64,000 bases of DNA from Endomychus coccineus (Eukaryota > Arthropoda > Insecta > Coleoptera > Endomychidae), in the NCBI GenBank assembly GCA_958510875.1, contig OY294070.1:44034306-44098305 (forward strand). Direction: 5' to 3'. Below the pieces are notes generated by a model. That model ran no database searches, was not told where the DNA came from, and saw nothing but the letters and a program-made list of their open reading frames with translations. Shown here piece after piece: positions 56,307 to 64,000 of this stretch; position 1 is the stretch's first letter, and each line of letters begins with the position of its first letter. The position numbers and the translations under genes were made by a program.

Positions 56307-56695
56307 AGGCTATGGCAGAAATAAAAAACCTGCCATGGAGCTGCTTGTACATGCGTTCTATCGCCGAAGCGATAAATGACACGTTGCTCGAAATGTTTCG
56401 GTAAAATGCCGTTACCACCAAAACACACCACTGCCACCACCATAAATAGAAATGATACGAAGCAATGACGACGATGTTACGATCGTAGATTTCAAATTTG
56501 CCGAAAATGTAAAATCACTTGGAATCGTGACGTTAATGTCGCGAGTAACATAATTTCGGTTGGTCTCTAGTTGATCGATTATCGCTGCAAAACGCCAAAT
56601 GAATTTGTTGTCTGGCGGAATTTAAAAATTATGTTTCCTATGAGAGTGAAATTTGTATCTTATGGCCGTTACGTTGGGGTACGTGAGTTACGTGA
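56307..56695 (+). pseudogene. Fanzor relic 4: decayed RuvC end and 3' tail
   Basis: Reading starts with GYGRNKKPAMELL, then stops at a TGA near 56,377. About 35 bases that would encode the DEYLTT segment are missing at this point. Further on, KCRYHQNT-like, FKFAENVKSLGIV-like and later pieces of the zinc ribbon and last RuvC motif are seen in changing frames, followed by the conserved 3' tail to about 56,695. It lies tail to tail with the 614-aa gene. Confidence 0.75.
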
Positions 56696-56778
56696 AATGA
56701 ATCGCAATATTTTCTGACATTTTTTATTCGAATTACATATGAAATACATTTTATAAATCGTACGAAAAATTCTTTTCA

Positions 56779-58623
56779 TTAGCACTCGTAACATCTCCGT
56801 TTTAGAATTCGCATTATTTGGAAATGTGTTAATGTTCGCAATATATTATCGATTTTGGGAATTTCGTTCGTTATTATACTAATCATGTCGTCGCTTTGTG
56901 TCGCGAGTATATTTTGATTGCTACAACCTCGGAGTATGTACTGAAAAAACCGGTGAATCGGGTGAAGCTCGTCTTCGCTGCCAAAATGTCTAATATAAAT
57001 CTCTCTCATCGTCTTCCTCCATGCTGTCTTCAATGCGCCGATTATTTCGAGCTTTTCTCTTCTCCGATCATACATAATCGGTAATAGTATTTGCGTAAAT
57101 TTTTCCACCACCTCTTTGGTATAGTTATCAATCGATTCGGATTGACGCGCGTGATCGATAATCGGGTACGCTCGGATCGCATCCTCGATCGCCCACATCA
57201 ACAAGTTTATATGAACAAGCATCTTTAATTTTTCCACTTCCACGTTATACTTTTCGAAAATTATCCCCAAATTGTTTTTCGTTAAATCTACGTACCTTTT
57301 CAATATCCAATGAAACTCAACGGGACGATTATTTGCGTTCATATCGGCATGAATCGATTTCATATTCAAATTAGTGAGTTCGATAATTATATTTTTCTTC
57401 GACACACCACGGATGATTGATAGTTCACGACAAAACATTTCGGTTATTAGCGATGCGGTAATGGGTTGGCCATAGCTTATCGTGAACGGTAATTTCATTT
57501 CGATCGCTTCGGATGACATTTGGTTTATACACCGTCGATTTGATCTCGTCGTTCGATGTTCCGAACGAATTTTCGGCGATTTCGATGAGGACGATTGAGG
57601 TAATTGTGGTTGCGGTAATGACAATGGTGAAACTTTCATGATATGTTGTTCGTCGCAAGTCATTTCCGATTTTCGTTTTCTCGATATTCCACTACGATGT
57701 TCCGATGTTCCTCGTAAATCGACACTCGATGGATAGCTGGTACGTAGCGAGTGTAGTTTGGGATTCGATATGGAATTCGGCGGTATGGTTACGCTCTCCT
57801 GTTCAACAGCGAGATTTGCGGTGATTTCGGGTACCATATCAGCAACGGAACGTTCGATATCATCTTGTATCATATTGATTATTACTGCGTCGATCGTTGT
57901 TCCGTTTCTCGTTACCAACGTATCAATTTCTTCTAACTCTTCCGTTCTCGATTCTGGTTCGTTGTCAGGTTCGTTTCCATTACCAGAAAGTGAATTTAAT
58001 GACGGCGATTTTTCTTTCACACACGACGATTGTTTTTCTATCGAATGTGGCCTGTTGGTAGTTATTTCGTCGTTTGCGATCGACGTGCTACTTCCCTTCC
58101 CCTTTTCTGTTTTCGATTCTGGGTCTGGGTCGCCGTCCGCTTCGTTTTCATCGCCAGAAATTGAAATTGACGGTGGAGACTGATCGTTAACGCGAGACGA
58201 TTGCTCGGCTATCACGTCGGTCGATATTCCATTGTTCCGGACCGATGTGCTGTGTTCTTCTCCATTTTCCGTTTCCGATTCTGATTCTTCGTCCGTTCCG
58301 TCGTCATCAGAAGAAATTGTATGCAACGATGGAGATTTTTCGTTAACGTAAGACGATTGTTTAGCTATCGAATATGACACGTTGGTCGTTCTGCCACCGG
58401 TCGTGATCGATGAACTGTTTCTTTTATTTTTTCTTCTCTCCGATTCTGACTCGTCGTCCGTACCATTCTCATCGCAAGATATCGAATCTAATGATGGGGA
58501 TTTCTCGTTAACGTATGATGATTGTTCGTCAATCGAGCGCGACCTATAACGAACTGTGAGATTGTTCGATCGTTCGCGTTCTTGTGATGACACAATCAAA
58601 TTTTTACCACTAACATACGACAT
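56779..58623 (-). CDS. Unrecognised 614-aa protein with acidic Ser-rich repeats
   Basis: The ATG is at 58,623, with TATATAAAG 77-85 bases upstream on the minus strand. The first 240 residues contain four imperfect repeats of about 51-57 aa, beginning near residues 33, 89, 140 and 197, each with a QSSxVxEKSPSL-like core followed by an acidic Ser-rich stretch. A basic SRKRKSE patch is near residue 315. The last 240 residues are predicted by eye to be mostly helical and globular. The repeats look like a disordered, possibly phosphorylated region. I do not recognise the C-terminal domain. Confidence 0.7.
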   Translation of the reverse strand: MSYVSGKNLIVSSQERERSNNLTVRYRSRSIDEQSSYVNEKSPSLDSISCDENGTDDESESERRKNKRNSSSITTGGRTTNVSYSIAKQSSYVNEKSPSLHTISSDDDGTDEESESETENGEEHSTSVRNNGISTDVIAEQSSRVNDQSPPSISISGDENEADGDPDPESKTEKGKGSSTSIANDEITTNRPHSIEKQSSCVKEKSPSLNSLSGNGNEPDNEPESRTEELEEIDTLVTRNGTTIDAVIINMIQDDIERSVADMVPEITANLAVEQESVTIPPNSISNPKLHSLRTSYPSSVDLRGTSEHRSGISRKRKSEMTCDEQHIMKVSPLSLPQPQLPQSSSSKSPKIRSEHRTTRSNRRCINQMSSEAIEMKLPFTISYGQPITASLITEMFCRELSIIRGVSKKNIIIELTNLNMKSIHADMNANNRPVEFHWILKRYVDLTKNNLGIIFEKYNVEVEKLKMLVHINLLMWAIEDAIRAYPIIDHARQSESIDNYTKEVVEKFTQILLPIMYDRRREKLEIIGALKTAWRKTMREIYIRHFGSEDELHPIHRFFQYILRGCSNQNILATQSDDMISIITNEIPKIDNILRTLTHFQIMRILKRRCYEC

Positions 58624-58664
58624 TTAGATAAGTCGTATGCACACGTATCAGATAACACGCTGAC

Positions 58665-58745
58665 TTGTATGGAATGTCCTTATTCTACATGTTATCGGGC
58701 TTTATATACATTCGATTCTCCCCTCCATACAACGAATCGATCGTG
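58665..58745 (-). promoter_or_regulatory. Promoter of the 614-aa gene
   Basis: It contains TATATAAAG (58,700-58,708, minus strand) and the block order shared with 52,051-52,150. Between this and 59,100 nothing further is recognised apart from a few short A/T-rich runs. Confidence 0.6.
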
Positions 58746-59106
58746 AAAATATCTATCTTTGTCCAAGACAACGCGTTCTTTCTTTTGTCGTTTAGGTGAC
58801 TGATGGAGAACCGTCCGATCGGAAATTCGTTCCGATGCAACAATTTTTTCCATCCTAATGAAAGAGCCGTTCCATTACGACGATTCGAGAACCAAAATAA
58901 CGTTCAACTGTTGTGAACGATATTTTTATTTTCTCCCATTTCGTCGTAGTAGCGAATACGTCTTGTATTGTTTTGACAGATTCCTTTCCCTGCCCCATTG
59001 GGAGCGTTAATAAAATATGGAACGAATTGGGATTGTCGTATCAATGTTATTCTTCGTTGTAAATCTACTTGTGAACCGAATATTCTAGGAGCACCTCGGA
59101 ATACCG

Positions 59107-59144
59107 TATATATATATTTGCGTTCTACTGCTCATCCAGTCAGT
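59107..59144 (+). promoter_or_regulatory. Core promoter of the exonuclease-like remnant
   Basis: TATATATA at 59,107-59,114 is followed by overlapping CCAGT and TCAGT initiators (59,136-59,144). The ATG follows at 59,199. Confidence 0.6.
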
Positions 59145-59198
59145 CGTAATTCATTGTTCGGTTAGTCGAGTCGTGTGTCTGATATCAAAACGGGCGGT

Positions 59199-59711
59199 AT
59201 GGGTGTTGGCACACTAAAACATATTTTGGATGCGATTGGCGATTTCGTATTCGAAGATTGGAACGACAAAATCGATATCGATCCGCTTACAACGAAATAT
59301 CTTTACTTCGACATCACCGCTATCCTATACGAGGCGTTGATATAAAAGAAGGACGAGATCAAACGTCGTTCCTACGATGATGCGTACCAAAAGAGATTAG
59401 ATCTCCTCAGAAGATGTGGAGAAGAATTACCGTTGCTTCGATTGGACGACGGTGTTCCCGTTATAACGTTTGTTGATGGCATATTATTTGAATTTGCATG
59501 GAAATTATTACTGTCTTTCCGTTAATACGATTTACACTTATAGCATGAAAGCTGCTATGGTTGAAATTGGGTCGTTTTTTATATCGGACGATGAGCTACG
59601 GGAACAATTACATGACGCGGCGGAAATTATGTTCGGGACCAGTAATACCTTCCCACCTGAATATAGATATTGTATATCGTGTAACGATTTCGTATCGTTG
59701 TGCTTCAGAAT
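59199..59711 (+). pseudogene. Remnant possibly of an XRN/FEN-like 5'-3' exonuclease
   Basis: The ATG at 59,199 opens MGVGTLKHIL and, about 35 residues on, YLYFDITAILYEAL. This resembles the start of XRN-type 5'-3' exonucleases (MGVP, then LYxDxNxxIH). A TAA at 59,343 interrupts the frame; it continues to 59,523 (with ITFVDGI) and then shifts frame to give DAAEIMFGTSN and ISCNDF before being cut at about 59,712 by a Fanzor fragment. The family assignment is weak; the pseudogene status is clear. Confidence 0.4.
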
Positions 59712-59712
59712 A

Positions 59713-59838
59713 TGTTAAATCACGCGGAATCGTGACGTCAATGCTGCAAGTAATAGTTTTGGTTGATCTTGAGTTAATTGAATATTGTAGCAGAACGCCA
59801 GATGAATTTGTTCGTCGGGCGAAATTTCAAAATTGTTG
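59713..59838 (+). pseudogene. Fanzor relic 5, left palindrome arm
   Basis: About 125 bases match the last RuvC motif region of Fanzor: WNRDVNAA, then in decayed form the stretch down to FVRRAKFQN. It ends at about 59,838, where composition changes to AT-rich sequence. It lies in the palindrome, so a mirror copy exists at 63,818-63,943. Confidence 0.75.
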
Positions 59839-59839
59839 A

Positions 59840-60525
59840 AAAAACTGTCATTCTCAAGAAAGAATTTATGGTAATATGTATAGCACTATGAACAAAAACT
59901 CGGAAAATCGCTGCCATTACTAAAGATTTGTTATGATTGTAATTGTTAATTATAAAATGTTAATAATTAGGTATGTAGACAATAAAACAAAAAGTATATT
60001 TATATTTATTTATTTAAGTAGGTAACTTGGCACATGTATGAAATAATATCGGCACATAACAAATTGTCCATCTCTTCTAATACTCATAATATTTAGATAA
60101 AGAAACACTGTAACGTATAATTTCTAAAAAACCACATACGTCAATGGCATTGTAATGATCTAGAAACAGACAAAACATCCCCGACCTATCGAATTTGAAT
60201 CACGTTATTTTTCTCAAGTTGCAGGCCTGTTTGTAAATTGTCAAATCTTATGTCTGACTCCTGTTATCGCGAATCTAAATGTGAACAATTTCAATTTACA
60301 TCTGCTTCCGTTATTTTTTACAAAATCTCATCATTTATGTGAAATGTAGCTGCAGTTTATCATCACAATATTGAAGTTAGGCCCATTGAGTATCAGCAAA
60401 TTGAAAATCTATTCTGAAAGCGTTTCTACGCAGATTGTATTTACATGTCTTGCTGGGAAACAGGTTTTTTCAAAATTCCCATCACAGAAACATTGAAAGT
60501 AGATTTATAGGTAGGTACTGTATGC
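59840..60525. other. AT-rich region, probable 3' untranslated part (left arm)
   Basis: No gene is seen. On the minus strand this follows the stop of the candidate exons at 60,526 and contains AATAAA-like sites near 60,005-60,015, consistent with a 3' untranslated region. A CATTCTC-AGAAAGA piece occurs both here (59,848) and near 60,672. Confidence 0.35.
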
Positions 60526-61000
60526 TCATGAAATAGTAACATCATGGTAATGCTGTTCTTCATCATATCCTGATGCAATTGTATTCAAATGCCGTTGATG
60601 TCTGATTCCTTCGTTCATAGAGAACCTAACATAATTTTTGCTGTAAAAAGGGAACATTGTTCAAAAAATTGTCATTCTCGAGAAAGATTGAAGGGACCAG
60701 TTAAATTTTAAAAAGCTATATGATATTATGAACTTATTATATGCTACTTCTACGTAAATAATGATACTTCTGTATTCTATTTATTGACTTATTATTATGA
60801 ATCAATGACTCGTAAATTTCTTTAAATTCCCATTGTATTTTGGTAAATTGAAATTTAAAGAAATTTACAACAGGTAATTTTACTATTTGGTTTATATCGA
60901 GAGGCGGACCACTAGGAGTTATGCTGTCTGCGTCTGATAATTTATGAATTAAGTTGTTTGCTTTTGTAACTAACTCAATATGTATCGGCTTCACTTTTTG
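60526..61000 (-). CDS. Candidate host-like gene, last two exons (left arm)
   Basis: Two open stretches can be joined by plausible splice sites. Exon one is 60,768-61,000, entered after TTTTTAG, with VKPIHIELVTKANNLIHKLS as its first recognisable part. Exon two is 60,526-60,640, entered after TTTTTACAG and ending in TGA. Exon one also runs on to an in-frame TAA at 60,737. No ATG is present, so any earlier exons are unseen. I do not recognise the protein. Codon use and AT content differ from the genes left of 59,840. Confidence 0.35.
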
Positions 61001-61367
61001 CTAAAAAGTTATGGCACTTATAAAGTCCGCTAGCGAAGTAGGTATCAATAATTGTTTAGTTGTAAGTGAAATGTTGAAAATATCTAATTTAAAGCGGCCT
61101 GGCTATAATTATTTCTTTTTAATTATTCATAAACATATATTTGAGTAATGCCCACGATGTTATATCAACGTCAACACTAGAATGAATACACTTATCTATA
61201 ATATAAAAGTAGTTTTATAATATAACAATTTGATCAAAATTATGAAAATGAAACAAATATTTAAAACTCATGCTATGTCGATTTGTGCAACAGAAAACCT
61301 ATATAGCCGTGGTATATTGGTGAAAGCGAAATAAAAATTACTACGAATCATTATTACACTGCACGAA

Positions 61368-61514
61368 ATGGAACATAACAGTGGGATAAACAGGGAAAAT
61401 TCCCAAAAGTTCGATGATCTACTAACGCACGCAGAACATACGTCTTTATTAGAATCACAATCAGATCAGGAGTCCCAACTACAACATATGGCAACCGAAC
61501 CACAAATCTTTGAA
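61368..61514 (+). CDS. Candidate first exon of a host-like gene (left arm)
   Basis: An ATG opens 49 codons of a Gln- and Ser-rich acidic peptide (MEHNSGINRENSQKFDD) ending exactly at a strong donor, GAA followed by GTAAGT. A second open stretch, about 61,637-61,743, reads RDVNLENIPELRKAIRTVN and ends at another possible donor next to the palindrome axis, but the acceptor and phase are unclear. It is divergent from the candidate exons at 60,526-61,000. Confidence 0.35.
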
Positions 61515-62141
61515 GTAAGTTGTCTACTGTAATATTGTCATAACTATATTATTCGATATTTTCCCATTTTCCATAGTACATTGAACGCGATTGAGATGGC
61601 GAGAAAGAGAATATCATTTCTTTGTTACTTGTTCTAGATATAAGCATTCACGAGATGTGAATCTGGAAAATATTCCCGAATTACGTAAAGCGATTCGCAC
61701 TGTAAATGTAACTATAGATTTACCTAACATGGACTTATGGTAAAAAATTTCTACATTCACACGATTATTGAGAGTGGCTTTTTATTTCATAAATCACGTT
61801 AAGTAGCATACAAAATTGAAAGATATTTTGTACCAGTCAAATTTGTATGCTACTTAACGTGATTTATGAAATAAAAAGCCACTCTCAATAATCGTGTGAA
61901 TGTAGAAATTTTTTACCATAAGTTCATGTTAGGTAAATCTATAGTTACATTTACAGTGCGAATCGCTTAACGTAATTCGGGAATATTTTCCAGATTCACA
62001 TCTCGTGAATGCTTATATCTAGAACAAGTAACAAAGAAATGATATTCTCTTTCTCGCCATCTCAATCGCGTTCAATGTACTATGGAAAATGGGAAAATAT
62101 CGAATAATATAGTTATGACAATATTACAGTAGACAACTTAC

Positions 62142-62288
62142 TTCAAAGATTTGTGGTTCGGTTGCCATATGTTGTAGTTGGGACTCCTGATCTGATTGTG
62201 ATTCTAATAAAGACGTATGTTCTGCGTGCGTTAGTAGATCATCGAACTTTTGGGAATTTTCCCTGTTTATCCCACTGTTATGTTCCAT
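62142..62288 (-). CDS. Mirror copy of the candidate first exon (right arm)
   Basis: This is the inverted duplicate of 61,368-61,514, including the ATG and the GTAAGT donor. No difference was noticed. Confidence 0.35.
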
Positions 62289-62655
62289 TTCGTGCAGTGT
62301 AATAATGATTCGTAGTAATTTTTATTTCGCTTTCACCAATATACCACGGCTATATAGGTTTTCTGTTGCACAAATCGACATAGCATGAGTTTTAAATATT
62401 TGTTTCATTTTCATAATTTTGATCAAATTGTTATATTATAAAACTACTTTTATATTATAGATAAGTGTATTCATTCTAGTGTTGACGTTGATACAACATC
62501 GTGGGCATTACTCAAATACATGTTTATGAATAATTAAAAAGAAATAATTATAGCCAGGCCGCTTTAAATTAGATATTTTCAACATTTCACTTACAACTAA
62601 ACAATTATTGATACCTACTTCGCTAGCGGACTTTATAAGTGCCATAACTTTTTAG

Positions 62656-63130
62656 CAAAAAGTGAAGCCGATACATATTGAGTTAGTTACAAAAGCAAAC
62701 AACTTAATTCATAAATTATCAGACGCAGACAGCATAACTCCTAGTGGTCCGCCTCTCGATATAAACCAAATAGTAAAATTACCTGTTGTAAATTTCTTTA
62801 AATTTCAATTTACCAAAATACAATGGGAATTTAAAGAAATTTACGAGTCATTGATTCATAATAATAAGTCAATAAATAGAATACAGAAGTATCATTATTT
62901 ACGTAGAAGTAGCATATAATAAGTTCATAATATCATATAGCTTTTTAAAATTTAACTGGTCCCTTCAATCTTTCTCGAGAATGACAATTTTTTGAACAAT
63001 GTTCCCTTTTTACAGCAAAAATTATGTTAGGTTCTCTATGAACGAAGGAATCAGACATCAACGGCATTTGAATACAATTGCATCAGGATATGATGAAGAA
63101 CAGCATTACCATGATGTTACTATTTCATGA
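62656..63130 (+). CDS. Mirror copy of the candidate last two exons (right arm)
   Basis: Exons at 62,656-62,888 and 63,016-63,130 are the inverted duplicate of those at 60,526-61,000. AATAAA sites lie near 63,641-63,653, about 510 bases after the TGA, consistent with a 3' untranslated region. Confidence 0.35.
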
Positions 63131-63817
63131 GCATACAGTACCTACCTATAAATCTACTTTCAATGTTTCTGTGATGGGAATTTTGAAAAAACCTGTTTCC
63201 CAGCAAGACATGTAAATACAATCTGCGTAGAAACGCTTTCAGAATAGATTTTCAATTTGCTGATACTCAATGGGCCTAACTTCAATATTGTGATGATAAA
63301 CTGCAGCTACATTTCACATAAATGATGAGATTTTGTAAAAAATAACGGAAGCAGATGTAAATTGAAATTGTTCACATTTAGATTCGCGATAACAGGAGTC
63401 AGACATAAGATTTGACAATTTACAAACAGGCCTGCAACTTGAGAAAAATAACGTGATTCAAATTCGATAGGTCGGGGATGTTTTGTCTGTTTCTAGATCA
63501 TTACAATGCCATTGACGTATGTGGTTTTTTAGAAATTATACGTTACAGTGTTTCTTTATCTAAATATTATGAGTATTAGAAGAGATGGACAATTTGTTAT
63601 GTGCCGATATTATTTCATACATGTGCCAAGTTACCTACTTAAATAAATAAATATAAATATACTTTTTGTTTTATTGTCTACATACCTAATTATTAACATT
63701 TTATAATTAACAATTACAATCATAACAAATCTTTAGTAATGGCAGCGATTTTCCGAGTTTTTGTTCATAGTACTATACATATTACCATAAATTCTTTCTT
63801 GAGAATGACACTTTTTT

Positions 63818-63943
63818 CAACAATTTTGAAATTTCGCCCGACGAACAAATTCATCTGGCGTTCTGCTACAATATTCAATTAACTCCAGATCAACCAAAAC
63901 TATTACTTGCAGCATTGGCGTCACGATTCCGCGTGATTTAACA
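63818..63943 (-). pseudogene. Fanzor relic 5, mirror copy (right arm)
   Basis: This is the inverted duplicate of 59,713-59,838, differing at one or two bases. Sequence beyond it (63,944-64,000) is the mirror of the end of the exonuclease-like remnant. Confidence 0.75.
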
Positions 63944-64000
63944 TATTCTGAAGCACAACGATACGAAATCGTTACACGATATACAATATCTATATTCAGG

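Larger units (their letters stand above)
59656..64000. repeat. Large near-perfect inverted repeat, axis at 61,828
   Basis: Base x pairs with base 123,656 minus x from 61,814/61,842 out to 59,656/64,000, with no net insertion or deletion. The arms are at least 2.16 kb; the right one is cut by the window edge, so the repeat may continue. The 27-base centre (61,815-61,841) is not palindromic. At least six mismatches separate the arms (for example 59,885, 61,135, 61,733 and 61,968 against their mirrors), about 99.7 percent identity. Confidence 0.97.

Noticed and set aside
59656..64000. Palindrome as a pure read fold-back artefact
   Set aside because: At least six mismatches and a non-palindromic 27-base centre fit a real, older inverted duplication better, although spanning reads are needed.

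Overview
The window looks like arthropod DNA, either a large insect DNA virus or, more likely, a virus- or mobile-element-derived block inside an insect genome. The evidence is as follows. Genes have arthropod-type core promoters, with TATA boxes about 31-32 bases before a TCAGT initiator. AATAAA signals often overlap or closely follow the stop codon. Most genes have no introns, palindrome-containing repeats resemble the homologous regions (hrs) of insect DNA viruses, and a eukaryotic TnpB-like (Fanzor) nuclease is present. I see no bacterial signals, tRNA, rRNA or CRISPR array. The source organism cannot be named from sequence alone.

Layout. (1) 1-40,950 is a head-to-tail array of two-gene units: gene A (136 aa, 194 aa in one expanded copy; built from 58-aa modules plus an acidic tail) and gene B (439 aa, unrecognised), separated by hr-like repeats whose CACCGGTG cores are spaced 99 or 139 bp apart. 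The standard unit is 3,699 bp; a central block has longer units (4.1-4.5 kb). The array runs off the left edge. (2) 40,950-42,020 is a larger hr block. (3) 42,299-44,340 is a nearly full-length Fanzor-type nuclease gene with an N-terminal zinc knuckle and one frame break just before the RuvC domain. It abuts, and seems to have truncated, a B-like gene. (4) 45,092-46,285 is a diverged but intact B paralog. (5) 46,400-49,200 is a graveyard of Fanzor and zinc-knuckle gene fragments with an intact GNAT-like gene between them. (6) 49,401-52,041 holds an intact zinc-knuckle gene (426 aa, possible DEDD-type nuclease domain), an A-like gene with one in-frame stop, and a 92-aa gene. (7) 52,200-54,480 holds a 48-bp repeat, a CRE/CCAAT/TATA promoter-like stretch and a third hr block. 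(8) 54,627-58,623 has two unrecognised genes (510 and 614 aa) separated by another Fanzor relic. (9) 59,199-59,840 is a decayed exonuclease-like gene cut off by a Fanzor tail. (10) About 59,656-64,000 is a near-perfect palindrome (axis 61,828) of AT-richer DNA with candidate spliced exons, probably host-like.

The most notable pattern is modularity. One promoter, leader and zinc-knuckle cassette precedes both the Fanzor nuclease and a different, DEDD-like protein (now a pseudogene). A second promoter cassette precedes two unrelated genes (614 aa and 92 aa). The hr repeats lie in every array unit and in two stand-alone blocks. Fanzor copies in five independent places show repeated insertion and decay. 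How A, B and the Fanzor protein work together is not known.
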